In this document: positions 35,347 to 45,360 of the stretch, piece by piece | How positions within the stretch are numbered: position 1 is the first letter of the stretch | Layout of the letters: each line of letters starts with the position of its first letter | Assembly (NCBI GenBank): GCA_964642855.1 | Contig: CAZXSK010000015.1 | Location: 1-63,888 of the forward strand | From: CAZXSK01 sp964642855 | GTDB taxonomy: Bacteria > Planctomycetota > Phycisphaerae > SM23-33 | DNA: 63,888 nucleotides | Direction: 5' to 3' | Position numbers and translations under genes: made by a program | Notes under the pieces: generated by a model | What the model was told of the DNA's origin: nothing | Databases searched by the model: none | What the model saw: the letters and a program-made list of their open reading frames with translations, nothing else

Positions 35347-38300
35347 TCACCGACGCCGACGGAGCAGCACCGCCGCCCCGGAGGCCACCAACAGCAGCAT
35401 CGGCGGGCAGGGAATCGTGTTCGTCGCCTCCAGGCAGTACGTGCCGCTGCTGCTCTGGACCAGCTCGTACTCGAAGTACTCCGGCCCGCCGATCACCACG
35501 CACTTCATCGCCGGCCAGACGGTTGCAAGCTGCGGAGAATCGGCGAACGGAACCAGGAAGGTTTCCCCCGGACCGATTGCAGAGGCGATGTCGAATCCCT
35601 CGGCCAGCAGGAAGCGTAGCTCCCCACCGGTCGGCGATCCGTCTGAAGGGGGAGAGATCGGCAAGCAAAGACCTACCTCGCCGGTCACGATCAGAGCATC
35701 GCACTGGCCCGGGGCCAGGCCGGCGACATCGATCTCGATGACGCCCGACTCGCCCAGCATCAGGTCACCGATCACGGTCGTTGTCACGACCTGTCCGGCC
35801 CCCCCGGGCGAAAGCAAGCCATGGTTCTCCAGGGCCCCCTCGCTGAGCTCCACCCACGTGCCACTGTGGAGGGCCCCCTGGTTACGAAGCGAGTTTTCCC
35901 CTCCGCCCAGAAGGACGTCTCCAAGAATCGTCCCCGCGTTATCGATGCGGTCGTTGCCGTTGTCACCGATCAGCGCCACCCCGCTGGTCGACTTGATCAG
36001 CCCGTGATTGACGAGATCCGCCTCCGAGCCGCTTTCGAGCTTGACTGCCGAGGCCATGCCGCTTCCTCCCATGACCACGCCGCCAAGGATCTCCACCAGC
36101 GCGCCGCCGTTCCCGCTGCCATGGCGCTGCACCCAGATTCCGTGGGCGTCTGCCCCCGTGGCGATCACGTCGCCGTCCACGACTACCCGCACGTCCTGAC
36201 AGTTGCCCACGTGACCTGCGATGCTCTGGGCGAGGATCCCGTGGGAGCAGTCCCCGGCGGTGGTGATGCTGCCGGTGTGGTCGACGGTTACCGCCCCGGC
36301 CGACCCCGAGCCCCCCGCACTGCCCGCGAATGCAACCCCGTACCCGTGGTTGTCCATCGCGGCACCCAGCGGGCCCACAGCCAGCGACGCAACCCTGCGG
36401 TGCTCAGAGATAGCCGCGAACCCGCCGCCACCTCCGATGCTCTGTGCGAGGATGCCCGGAGCAAACGCCCCGGCGGTTTCAACGACCCCGTCATTGCTGA
36501 GCGTCACGGTTCCCCCCTCGCCGGTGCCTCCGCTGATTCCGTGCAAGACCATCGCGCTGCCGGACGAACCGAGAATCCCCAGGGCGTCTTCGTGAACGGC
36601 GACCCCACCGGCTCCGCCACCTCCGCCAATGCTCTGGGCCATCAGGCCGACAGCGAAGTCGCCCTTCGTAACGACCGACGCCGAATTGCTCGCGCCCACC
36701 GCCTGACCGTTGCCCCCCGTACCCGCTCCCCCGCCGAGGGACACGTTCACCTTCGGCACGAGATAGCCCAAAAACTCCAGGTAGTCCAGCGGGTTGCCAC
36801 TCAGCTGAAGATCAACACTGAGGCTGTCTCCGCCTGCCCCCCCGCCGCCGCCGATACTCTGGGCAAGCAGGCCATGCGAGCCACACCCGCTTGTCGTAAT
36901 CGATCCGCCCGGGACCGCTGCGTTCACCGTCCCGCCATGGTTTCCACCGCCGCCCCTTCCACCCAGCGAGAAACTCGCATCGACACTGGCCATTCCGGGA
37001 AGGACGTCCGCGAGGGTAGACATTGTGGATATGTCAGCCTGAAGGACCGTCGAATCGCCGCCGGTTCCCCCGCCGCCACCGACGCTCTGGGCGAGCAGCC
37101 CGAAAGCGAAATCCCCGCTGGTAGACAAAGCCCCGATGCTGGTGCAGTCCACCTGACTGCCCGAGCCTCCCTGTCCTCCACGCCCGCCAACCGAGGTCAC
37201 CATGCTCATGCTGTCGATAGTAGCGGAGCAGTCGAAGCTGTCTCCGCCCACGCCGCCCCCACCGCCAACACTCTGGGCAAGCAGGCCGTGAGATGCGAAG
37301 CGACGGGTGGCAATTCGCCCGCGGTTGACAACCCGGACGGTCCCGCCATTGCCGCCTTGCCCCCCCTCCCCGCCAAGGCTCATGCCCACGCTCAACGCGG
37401 GGATCTCGATCTGCTCCAGTGGCAGGCCGATGTTCACATGCCACGAAGCCGCATTGCCTCCGCTGCCGCCTCCACCGCCAATGCTCTGCCCGACCAGTCC
37501 GGACGAATGACAGCCGTACGTGTACACGCTGCCTGAGTTCTCGACAACCACCTTATCGGCGTGTCCCCCGCCACCGCCCTTACCGCCCAGCGAGGCGCCG
37601 CACTCGAACTGGATGCCCAAGGTGTACCGGCAGGCGTTTCCCCCGCTGCCGCCTCCGCCGCCGATGCTCTGGACATGCAGGCCGGGGGAGTAATCGCCTA
37701 CGGTCGTCACGTTCGACGAGTCGGCTGCTTGGATCTCCGCCGAACCGCCGTTTCCACCCAGACTGCTGTCGCCGCCCACACTGAAAGCCAGCCCGATCCC
37801 CACGTCGAACGCGCCGCCTCCGGTTCCCCCTCCGCCACCGACGCTCTGAACCAGCGCGCCGGGTGAGTGGAACCCGTTGGAGGCGAGGAAACCCAACTGC
37901 TCGAAATAGGCCCGTCCGCCGCTGCCACCCGACCCGGCCTTGCCGCCGATGGCCACCAGTACGCTGTCAGCCTGCCCGCCCGGGCCGGTCTGTTCGTCGC
38001 GATCGATCCCGGTCTTGACGTCCGTCCCTCCCCCGCCCCCAACGCTCTGGAGGAACGCGCAGGCGGAACTGGACCCGATCGTCGAAATCCTGCCATTGTT
38101 CTGCGCAACGACGTACTTGCCATCGCCCTGGGCGCTGCCATTGCCGCCAATGGCAATCGCCGCCCCGCTGCCGCCCCCGGTTCCGCCGCCGCCACCCAGA
38201 CTCTGGGCAAACAGGCCATAGGCATACTCGCCCTCCGAGATCAGCAAGCCATAGTTCAGGACCTGAATGTCACCGCCGTCGCCGCCACTGCCGCCATCGC

Positions 38301-40044
38301 CACCGAGGCTGACAACGCCCCCCGAATTACGCGCCCTGCCGCCGCCGCCTCCGATGCTCTGGGCAGCCAGACAGGACGCTTCGTTGCCTTCCGTATGCAC
38401 GGTTCCACGGTTCTCGATGACTACGAACCCTCCGTTTCCGGTGCTCTGGGCACTGCCGCCCAGCGCGATAACGCCCCCCGATCCACCACCGGACCCGCCG
38501 CCTCCACCGATGCTCTGACCAAGGATGCCGCACGATGCCACGCCGGTCGTGCCGATCACACCTGTGTTGGTTGCCTGAATGGTTCCCCCGTGGCCCGATG
38601 CCGAACCCGAACCACCCATGGCGAAAATCCCGCCTGCGTCACCGGCCGTGCCTCCACCCCCACCGATGCTTTGGGCGTGGAGCGCGTCGGAAACCGCCCC
38701 GGCCGTGCGGATCGTGCCGTAGTTCCACGCGCGCACCTCGCCCCCGTTGCCGGTGCTCTTGCCGTCACCACCGACACTGACGATGCCTCCCGAACCTCGC
38801 GACGACCCCCCGCCACCCCCGATACTCATCCCCTCCATGCCGCACGAACCGTCGCCAAATGTCTCGATCAGGCCGTTGTTGCCGCACTGGGTAAGGCCCC
38901 CGTGCCCGCCTGCCGACCCGCTTCCGCCAAGCCCCACCAGCCCACCGGTCGCCCCGGCGCTGCCTCCGCCCCCGCCGATGCTCATCGCCAACGCACCGCA
39001 GGAATCGTTGGCGTCGGTCCGCCAGGAACCTGCGTTGTTGAGTACCACGACCTCGCCGCCGTCACCGCTGCTGCCCCCGCTGCCTCCCCAGAAGACCAGC
39101 CCCCCACCTCCGCCGGCACCGGGCGCGTATCCGCCTACGCTCTGGGCGTAGACTGCGTGCGCCTGCTCCTGACACGTACGGATGGCCGATAGACTGTTTA
39201 CAGAGACGTAGCCGCCCCTGCCGCTGTCGCTGCCCGCGCCCGAGCCGCCGAAGAGCCCGCCCCCGGCCCCGCCGGCACCGGAAGCCCCGCCGAGACTTTC
39301 AGCCACGATGCCCATGGATCGGTACCCATACGTATCGATTGATTCGTATTGGTTGATGTTCACCGTGCCGCCAACACCGCCTGGAGCGCCGTTGCCCCCG
39401 GAGACATAGATCCCCGTGTACCCTCCGCCACCATCGCCGCCCTTGCCCCCTTGGCTTCGCGCCATCAGACCCGGATTGTTCGAACCCCATGTCTTCACGT
39501 TCGCCCTGGTGGTGATCCCTATGTTCCCGCCCGCACCGGGCATCCCCCCGTGCCCGCCCAAACCCGGCGTGATGATCGTGCCCCACCCATTGGCTCCCTT
39601 CCCGCCATTGCCACCCGTGCTCCGCAGGCAGACCGCCGGGCTGTCGTTGGCGTCGACGGCGATCCCGAACGGATCGTGCAGCGTGGCTGATATGTCCTGG
39701 CCGGCCTGACCGTAGCCGCCTGTGCTTGCCCGCGAGAAGCCGGTCACCTGGTCGCCGCGGTTCGCGCCGTTAGTGCCCGTGTGGTACATATTGATCGCGG
39801 CGTAGCCCAGGGGGTTGGTAGCCGTGCCGATCCCTTCCAAGAGGTTCTGTACGTCGATGTGGCAGATCGGCGGACATTGGAAGTCCACGCCGCAAAGAAT
39901 GCCCTGGGACTGGTTGCCGGAGAAGGTTGCACTGGACCCGTCGAACGATCCGGAGTCCGGACCGGCCGATGCGACGGACACCATCACCATACCGACCAGG
40001 AACAGGGGGAAAAGGCGCAGACCCCGAGCGGATGACGTTCTCAT
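35347..40044 (-). CDS. Giant Gly-rich QSIGGGGG-repeat surface protein with PEP-CTERM-like tail
   Basis: A 1,565-residue exported protein. It has a signal peptide (LRLFPLFLVGMVMVSVASA) and then at least 14 imperfect repeats centred on [A/L]xxQS[I/V/L]GGGGGxGG, spaced about 45-75 residues. This pattern is common in autotransporter-type adhesins that fold as parallel beta-helix. A non-repeat region (about 1,400-1,530) follows. Instead of a beta-barrel, the C-terminus is IPCPPMLLLVASGAAVLLRRRR: a short Pro motif, hydrophobic segment and Arg cluster, as in PEP-CTERM-type sorting signals. It is probably an exosortase-processed surface adhesin or matrix protein. ATG 40044 has GGGAGG upstream; earlier in-frame starts would place sequence before the signal peptide. 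Confidence 0.8.
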   Translation of the reverse strand: MRTSSARGLRLFPLFLVGMVMVSVASAGPDSGSFDGSSATFSGNQSQGILCGVDFQCPPICHIDVQNLLEGIGTATNPLGYAAINMYHTGTNGANRGDQVTGFSRASTGGYGQAGQDISATLHDPFGIAVDANDSPAVCLRSTGGNGGKGANGWGTIITPGLGGHGGMPGAGGNIGITTRANVKTWGSNNPGLMARSQGGKGGDGGGGYTGIYVSGGNGAPGGVGGTVNINQYESIDTYGYRSMGIVAESLGGASGAGGAGGGLFGGSGAGSDSGRGGYVSVNSLSAIRTCQEQAHAVYAQSVGGYAPGAGGGGGLVFWGGSGGSSGDGGEVVVLNNAGSWRTDANDSCGALAMSIGGGGGSAGATGGLVGLGGSGSAGGHGGLTQCGNNGLIETFGDGSCGMEGMSIGGGGGSSRGSGGIVSVGGDGKSTGNGGEVRAWNYGTIRTAGAVSDALHAQSIGGGGGTAGDAGGIFAMGGSGSASGHGGTIQATNTGVIGTTGVASCGILGQSIGGGGGSGGGSGGVIALGGSAQSTGNGGFVVIENRGTVHTEGNEASCLAAQSIGGGGGRARNSGGVVSLGGDGGSGGDGGDIQVLNYGLLISEGEYAYGLFAQSLGGGGGTGGGSGAAIAIGGNGSAQGDGKYVVAQNNGRISTIGSSSACAFLQSVGGGGGTDVKTGIDRDEQTGPGGQADSVLVAIGGKAGSGGSGGRAYFEQLGFLASNGFHSPGALVQSVGGGGGTGGGAFDVGIGLAFSVGGDSSLGGNGGSAEIQAADSSNVTTVGDYSPGLHVQSIGGGGGSGGNACRYTLGIQFECGASLGGKGGGGGHADKVVVENSGSVYTYGCHSSGLVGQSIGGGGGSGGNAASWHVNIGLPLEQIEIPALSVGMSLGGEGGQGGNGGTVRVVNRGRIATRRFASHGLLAQSVGGGGGVGGDSFDCSATIDSMSMVTSVGGRGGQGGSGSQVDCTSIGALSTSGDFAFGLLAQSVGGGGGTGGDSTVLQADISTMSTLADVLPGMASVDASFSLGGRGGGGNHGGTVNAAVPGGSITTSGCGSHGLLAQSIGGGGGAGGDSLSVDLQLSGNPLDYLEFLGYLVPKVNVSLGGGAGTGGNGQAVGASNSASVVTKGDFAVGLMAQSIGGGGGAGGVAVHEDALGILGSSGSAMVLHGISGGTGEGGTVTLSNDGVVETAGAFAPGILAQSIGGGGGFAAISEHRRVASLAVGPLGAAMDNHGYGVAFAGSAGGSGSAGAVTVDHTGSITTAGDCSHGILAQSIAGHVGNCQDVRVVVDGDVIATGADAHGIWVQRHGSGNGGALVEILGGVVMGGSGMASAVKLESGSEADLVNHGLIKSTSGVALIGDNGNDRIDNAGTILGDVLLGGGENSLRNQGALHSGTWVELSEGALENHGLLSPGGAGQVVTTTVIGDLMLGESGVIEIDVAGLAPGQCDALIVTGEVGLCLPISPPSDGSPTGGELRFLLAEGFDIASAIGPGETFLVPFADSPQLATVWPAMKCVVIGGPEYFEYELVQSSSGTYCLEATNTIPCPPMLLLVASGAAVLLRRRR

Positions 40045-40442
40045 ACTGATTCCTCCCTTCAACGACCTTTCTGACAGGCTGGCGAGCCCAGCCCGGGACG
40101 AGAAACCTGCACAGCCTTGCGACGAGCCATCGGCCTCCGGAGAAGAGAGCCTTCCGAGCAATTTGAGGTCGTTCCCGGCTGCGTGAGCGAGCAAGTCGCA
40201 AATCATGGGGCCATGGGCAAACCCACAGCCGCTCCGGCAGTATTCTTAGGCAGCCGCGTCCTGTGAAGACAAGGTCTTGCTTCGAAAACGCCTCGTTGAT
40301 CGCTCGCCGGGAGTGACAGCGGCCCCGAGCCGGATCACGAAGTTCCCGCAAGCCGGGTGCGTTTGTCCAGCCCGGGTGGTAGGATCTCACCGACAGAGGG
40401 TTTCCCACTGGAACGAGGCATCCGCAAATCCCCGGAGACGCC
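40045..40442. promoter_or_regulatory. Divergent intergenic region between the repeat protein and sulfatase
   Basis: These 398 nt separate two divergent starts and presumably hold both promoters. No convincing -35/-10 pair, sigma-54 site or riboswitch was found, and no gene is supported. Confidence 0.4.
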
Positions 40443-41894
40443 ATGGCTGAAAAGTTGCCCCACGTGGTACTCATACTCGCCGATGACCTGGGCTACGGCG
40501 ACCTGAGCTGCCTGAACCCCGAGTCGAAAATCCCCACCCCTCACCACGATGCGCTTGCCAAGCGCGGCGTGACGTTCACCGACGCTCACAGCAACTCCGC
40601 CGTCTGCACGCCCACCCGCTACGGCGTGTTGACCGGCAGACACTGCTGGCGGACCTGGCTGAAACGCAGCGTACTCAACGGCTACTCCGTCTCGCTGCTG
40701 GAACCGGACAGGCTGACCGTTCCGGAAATGATGCGACGCCAGGGATACGCCACCGCGTGCATCGGCAAGTGGCACCTCGGGCTGGACTGGCAGACCCGCC
40801 CGGACGCCCCCGGGCCCGAAGGCCTCCGCCGGGAACTGGACCCCGACGCGATCGACTTCGATCGGCCTCCAGCGGCCGGCCCGCACACCGCTGGGTTCGA
40901 CTACTCCTACATCATCCCTGCCTCGCTGGACATGACACCCTACTGCTATCTCGAGAACGGGCAGGTCACAGAGAAACCCACCGGACACATCGAGACCTCA
41001 GGCCGGCCTTTCTACTGGCGCGGCGGGCAGATCGCGCCCGGATTCGAGCACGAAACCTGCCTGCTGGAGTTCACCCGGCGGACGGAGAAGCACATCGCCG
41101 ACCACGCAGCCACCCGGGCAGAGCAACCCATGTTCCTGTACGTACCGCTCCCTTCGCCCCATACGCCGCACACGCCGCGCAAGCCTTTCCGGGGCAAGAG
41201 CGAGGCCGGCACGTATGGCGACTATGTCGTCGAACACGACTGGAGCGTCGGACGGATCGTCGCCGCCCTCGAGCGCGCGGACATGCTGGACGACACGCTG
41301 CTGATCGTCACAAGCGACAACGGCGCCCATTGCGCATCGAACCCCAACTCCGACGACGCGTTCCACTTCGAGCAACAGTTCGGACACCGCAGCAGCTACA
41401 TCTATCGCGGACAGAAGTCCGACGCCTGGGATGGCGGGCACCGCATTCCCATGCTGGTCCGCTGGCCAGGTGCCGTCGAGGCGGGCAGCACCTGCAGGCA
41501 GACCATCTGCCTGACGGACATCATGGCCACCCTGGCCGAGCTCACCGGGTACGATCTGCCCGAGGATGCAGCCGAGGACAGCGTGAGCTTCCTGCCCCTG
41601 CTACACGGACAGGACGCCAAGACGCGCGAAGCGACGATTCATCATTCGCTGCACGGGGAGTTCGCCATTCGCCGAGGCCGTTGGAAGTACATCGAGTGCG
41701 CCGGGTCGGGAGGCTGGTCGCTGCCGGAGAACGAAGTGCCCGAGGACGCCCCGAGCCGCCAGCTCTACGACATGCAGTCCGACCCGTCGGAAAAGGTCAA
41801 CGTGGTGGCGGAGCATCCGGAGATTGCAGGCGAGCTGCAGGCGCTGCTGGACGCAAGTCGCCGAGCCGACCGCACCGCCGCCTTGGAAAGCTAG
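40443..41894 (+). CDS. Formylglycine-dependent sulfatase (S1 family)
   Basis: Hydrolyses sulfate esters. In the 483-residue protein LILADDLGYGDLS supplies two metal-binding Asp residues. CTPTR at about 59-63 is the CxPxR site whose Cys must become formylglycine by a maturase (anSME or FGE, not in this window). GKWHLG and VTSDNG complete the active site. No signal peptide is seen, so it may be cytoplasmic unless the start is wrong. Its stop codon shares a CTAG with the stop of the convergent araC gene. Confidence 0.92.
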   Translation: MAEKLPHVVLILADDLGYGDLSCLNPESKIPTPHHDALAKRGVTFTDAHSNSAVCTPTRYGVLTGRHCWRTWLKRSVLNGYSVSLLEPDRLTVPEMMRRQGYATACIGKWHLGLDWQTRPDAPGPEGLRRELDPDAIDFDRPPAAGPHTAGFDYSYIIPASLDMTPYCYLENGQVTEKPTGHIETSGRPFYWRGGQIAPGFEHETCLLEFTRRTEKHIADHAATRAEQPMFLYVPLPSPHTPHTPRKPFRGKSEAGTYGDYVVEHDWSVGRIVAALERADMLDDTLLIVTSDNGAHCASNPNSDDAFHFEQQFGHRSSYIYRGQKSDAWDGGHRIPMLVRWPGAVEAGSTCRQTICLTDIMATLAELTGYDLPEDAAEDSVSFLPLLHGQDAKTREATIHHSLHGEFAIRRGRWKYIECAGSGGWSLPENEVPEDAPSRQLYDMQSDPSEKVNVVAEHPEIAGELQALLDASRRADRTAALES

Positions 41895-42757
41895 CCCGCA
41901 CCAAGCGCTCGGCGATATTCGCGCGGCGTGGCCTGCATGATCCGTCGGAACTGGCGGTTGAAATGCGAAAGGTTGCCGAACCCCGCCTGCTGGCTGACCT
42001 GCGTGATCGTCAGGTCGGGCTGGGCGAGCAGAGCGCATGCCCGACGGATACGCCATTCGTTGCGGTACTGCACGAAGCTGGTGCCCATCGACCGCCGGAA
42101 GAAACGGGTGAACGTTGAGACGCTCATGTGCAGGGACCGGGCAGCCTGGGCGAGGGTGAGTTCCTCGTCGGCCGACTGGTGGATCAACTGCAGGGCCCGG
42201 TGCAGGTTCTCCTGGTCTCTCTGGCCGGCCGACCGGGCGTAGCGCTCGCTGGCGAGGGGGCAGAACTCCCTGCGGGAGAGGCGTTCCAGAACGGTCAGCA
42301 GTTCCAGCAGCTTGCCCGGGGCGGGCAGCGTGGGCATCCCCAGCAGCCGATCCTCGATGCCGGCCAGGTCGTCGCCCGGGAATACAAGCCCCCGGCCGGC
42401 TGCGTCGAGCAACCGGGCGAGCAGTTCCATGTCGTCGCGCGCGAGCAGGTCCACGCCCAGCGCCTCCCGCGAGAAAACCACCACCAGGAAGTCGGCCCCG
42501 GGCCCGACATGGGGCCCGGGTACCCACGAGTGCGCCAGCTCGGGACCCACCAGCACCAGTTGACTGCCACGGAAGTCAGCCACGCTGTCGCCAATCACCC
42601 GCCGGCCGCTTCCGCCACGAACCAGCAGCAGCTCGTACTGCCGATGGAAGTGGTACGTCACCCGGGGAAGACCCGGGCGGTGTTCGACACTCACAGCCTG
42701 CCGCTGCTGACCTTCAGGAAACGTGAACCGCGTTGGCTGGGGGTCTGGAGGAACCAT
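41891..42757 (-). CDS. AraC-family transcriptional regulator
   Basis: A 288-residue regulator with an N-terminal cupin-like sensor (PRVTYHFHRQYELLLVRGG at about 35-53). The C-terminal double HTH includes LTLAQAARSLHMSVSTFTRFFRRSMG and ITQVSQQAGFGNLSHFNRQFRRIM. Such regulators usually sense a carbohydrate-derived ligand. It diverges from the eight-gene operon starting at 42861, with about 100 nt between, and likely controls it. The start is unsure: ATG 42757 has no clear Shine-Dalgarno and GTG 42775 is possible. Confidence 0.85.
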   Translation of the reverse strand: MVPPDPQPTRFTFPEGQQRQAVSVEHRPGLPRVTYHFHRQYELLLVRGGSGRRVIGDSVADFRGSQLVLVGPELAHSWVPGPHVGPGADFLVVVFSREALGVDLLARDDMELLARLLDAAGRGLVFPGDDLAGIEDRLLGMPTLPAPGKLLELLTVLERLSRREFCPLASERYARSAGQRDQENLHRALQLIHQSADEELTLAQAARSLHMSVSTFTRFFRRSMGTSFVQYRNEWRIRRACALLAQPDLTITQVSQQAGFGNLSHFNRQFRRIMQATPREYRRALGAG

Positions 42758-42860
42758 TTGACTTGATCGTACCACAATACCGCCGAATCGGCGCAGAAAA
42801 GCCCGCTTTCCCGTGGTAGTTTGGGGGAATCGAGTCATTCTAACTATAGGAAGTGAGACC

Positions 42861-44066
42861 ATGCGAACCATCCAGATCGATAAATCACGAGAGTACCTCC
42901 AGGCGTCGGACCGTACGATGATCCGTGGCTGCCAAGGCCACAAGCGCAACCACCGCATGCTGGAGCGAGGCTACCCGGTATTCACCACCCGCGCGAAAGG
43001 CGCCCGGTTCTGGGACGTCGACGGGCAGGACTACGTGGACTACCTCATGGGCTTCGGGCCGATCGTGCTGGGCCACGGCAACCAGCAGGTCGCCGAAGCG
43101 GTCCACAAGACCCTTATTGACGGTTGCATCTTCTCGACCGCCCACGAGTCGGAGCTCCAGGCCGCCGATCTCGCCCTCTCGCTCAACCCGTGGGCCGAAA
43201 TGGTGGGCTTCCTCCTGGGCGGCAGCGCAGCAACCAGCGCCGCCGTACGCATCGCCCGGGCGTACACCCAGCGCGACGTCATCCTCCGGTGCGGCTACCA
43301 CGGCTGGCACGACTGGACGGCCGTCGACCCCACGGGCGTTCCCCAGGTCACCCGCGACCTGTCGATCGAGATGCCCTACGGCGACCTCGATGCCCTCGAA
43401 GACCTGCTCAAGAAATACGACAACCGCGTCGCGGGCGTGATCGTCGAAACCGTCCAGCACGCCGGACCTCCCGAGGGGTACCTGCAGGGCGTGATCGACC
43501 TGGCCCGCAAACACGGCGCGGTCAGCATCCTCGACGAAGTCAAGACGGGCTTCCGCGTCGCGTTCGGCGGCGCGTGTGAATACTACGGCCTGGAGCCCGA
43601 CCTCGCGACGTTCGGAAAGGCCTGCTGCAACGGCCTGGCCGGTTCGTACGTGGTCGGCACGCGCGAGGTCATGGGCAACGAGCGCGCCCAGTCCTGCTGG
43701 CTGGCAGCTACGTTCCACTGCGAGCTGCTCTCGCTGGTAGCCATGCAGGTAGTCACCCAGCAGATGCGCGCCCGGGACGGCATCGCCCATCAGCGTCGGC
43801 TCGGCGAGCGCCTGATGGAAGGCATCAATGACGCCTGCGAGAAGGCTGACGTCGCCTACCGCCTGGTGGGCCTGCCCGCGATGCCCCAGCCGATCATCGA
43901 GCCGGAAGACCAGAAGCCCCGCGTCATCCAGATGCTCCTGGGCGCCCTGGCCAGAGGCTTCTACCTGCATCCGGGACACTGCATGTTCACCTCACTGGCC
44001 CACACGATGGAGGACATCGACGCGACCATCCAGGCGGTCGCGGAAGCAGCTGACGAACTGGACTGA
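42861..44066 (+). CDS. Class III aminotransferase, glutamate-1-semialdehyde aminomutase-like
   Basis: A 401-residue PLP enzyme. VDGQDYVDYLMGFGPIVLGH and LLGGSAATSAAVRIARAYT are typical of the GSA-aminomutase branch. LDEVKTGFR holds the PLP-contact Asp and FGKACCNGLAGSY the Schiff-base Lys. The context of AraC regulator, beta-propeller proteins, oxidoreductase and methyltransferase makes a heme role (HemL) doubtful; it may transaminate or isomerise an amino-sugar or amino-acid derivative. AGGAAGTGAG precedes the ATG. It is first in a tight operon. Confidence 0.75.
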   Translation: MRTIQIDKSREYLQASDRTMIRGCQGHKRNHRMLERGYPVFTTRAKGARFWDVDGQDYVDYLMGFGPIVLGHGNQQVAEAVHKTLIDGCIFSTAHESELQAADLALSLNPWAEMVGFLLGGSAATSAAVRIARAYTQRDVILRCGYHGWHDWTAVDPTGVPQVTRDLSIEMPYGDLDALEDLLKKYDNRVAGVIVETVQHAGPPEGYLQGVIDLARKHGAVSILDEVKTGFRVAFGGACEYYGLEPDLATFGKACCNGLAGSYVVGTREVMGNERAQSCWLAATFHCELLSLVAMQVVTQQMRARDGIAHQRRLGERLMEGINDACEKADVAYRLVGLPAMPQPIIEPEDQKPRVIQMLLGALARGFYLHPGHCMFTSLAHTMEDIDATIQAVAEAADELD

Positions 44067-44093
44067 CACACCATCGACGGACTGGAGACAATC

Positions 44094-45305
44094 ATGAACA
44101 CCAGAATCTTTGGAACCATTGCGTGGCTGACGATCGCAGCCGCTGCAGGTGTGCTGGTCGCTGCCGACCAGGCCGGCTGGCCTCAGTGGCTGGGTCCGCG
44201 CCGATGCGGCGTCGCGCCGGAGGGCATTTCGCTGATCGAGAAGCTCCCGGAGAAGCCCGAACCCATATGGCAGATCCAGGTCGGCGAAGGCAAACCCGAG
44301 TCTCACGCGTCGCCGGTCTGCGAGGGCAACCTGGCGATCCTCCACGCCAACCTGGAAAAGCGAGAGAAACGCGAAGACGGCAAGACACGCAAGTACAGCG
44401 TGGAATCGCTGATCTGCGTGGCGGTGGACTCCGGCAAAGAGCTCTGGCGGAAGGAGTACCGGGGCGAGTCCAACAACACCCCGGTCATCCGGGACGGAAA
44501 GGTGTACTTCGTCAACGGCGACGGTGAGATGCTCTGTCTCAAGACCGCCGACGGCAGCGAAGTCTGGAAGTGCAAAGTCAACAAGCGCAGGGGCACCAAC
44601 AGCTCACCCGTACTCGCCGCAGACGTCGTAGCCGTCGTCGTGGGCAGAGACCTCGTCGCGGTCGACCGCGAGAAAGGAACCAAACGCTGGGCCAAACGCG
44701 TCCAGGCCTGGAACAACTCCCCCGCCGTCTGGACCCACAACGGCACGGATTACCTGATCGCGGGCAACCGGGAAGTGGTCTGCCTGGCTGCCGAAGACGG
44801 CAAGCAGCTGTGGACCATGGAGGGCACGAAGCTGGAGAAAGACCCTGCCTCCCCGGCCATCTGCGGCGACCGCATGGCGATCCTCTGGGAGGGCATGGGC
44901 CTGGCCGTCTACGAGCTCTCTGCCGACGGTGCGAAGAAGATCGCCGAGGCCAGCGAGTTCGTCCCGCAGACCGGCGGAGCCCACCAGGCGACCAGCCCGG
45001 GCTTCGACGGTGAAATCGTCGTCGGCGTGGACAAGGAAAAGACGTTCTGCTTCCGCGTCAAGACCGGCAAGCTGCTCTGGAAAGGCGACAAGGGCGATAC
45101 CCACGCCTCGCCCATCCTGGTCGACGGAAAGGCGCTGGTCCGCGGCAAGCGGTCCCTGATGATGTTCGACCTGGCCGACGGCGAGAAGCTCGGCGAGGCG
45201 AAGATCGACGCAGCCGGCTGCTCGTCGCTCGCCCTGGCCGGCAACAAGCTGCTGGTCAACGCCGGCAGAACCTTCCAGTGCTACGACCTTGGCAGGAAGA
45301 AATAG
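44094..45305 (+). CDS. Secreted PQQ-like beta-propeller protein 1
   Basis: A 403-residue exported protein with a signal peptide (IAWLTIAAAAGVLVA) and the planctomycete-type start WPQWLGPRRCG. Repeated blades follow (SLICVAVDSGKELWRKEY; DGEMLCLKTADGSEVWKC; VAVDREKGTKRWAKRV; REVVCLAAEDGKQLW). Each blade has the xxGxxxW motif of PQQ/BamB-like propellers, but the PQQ cofactor ligands of alcohol dehydrogenases were not seen. It is the first of three successive propeller genes, 27 nt after the aminotransferase. Confidence 0.8.
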   Translation: MNTRIFGTIAWLTIAAAAGVLVAADQAGWPQWLGPRRCGVAPEGISLIEKLPEKPEPIWQIQVGEGKPESHASPVCEGNLAILHANLEKREKREDGKTRKYSVESLICVAVDSGKELWRKEYRGESNNTPVIRDGKVYFVNGDGEMLCLKTADGSEVWKCKVNKRRGTNSSPVLAADVVAVVVGRDLVAVDREKGTKRWAKRVQAWNNSPAVWTHNGTDYLIAGNREVVCLAAEDGKQLWTMEGTKLEKDPASPAICGDRMAILWEGMGLAVYELSADGAKKIAEASEFVPQTGGAHQATSPGFDGEIVVGVDKEKTFCFRVKTGKLLWKGDKGDTHASPILVDGKALVRGKRSLMMFDLADGEKLGEAKIDAAGCSSLALAGNKLLVNAGRTFQCYDLGRKK

Positions 45306-45360
45306 CTCAGCCACGGCCAGGCTCGACGCCGGCCAGACCTCGGTAATCCGGAGATCCCTC

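Noticed and set aside
35821..39192. Two long plus-strand frames in the Gly-rich repeat gene
   Set aside because: They are the antisense of GGC/GGT-rich repeats, which rarely yield stops.
35347..40044. CRISPR array or tandem DNA repeat
   Set aside because: Spacing is uneven, the repeats are coding, and no constant repeat-spacer pattern exists.
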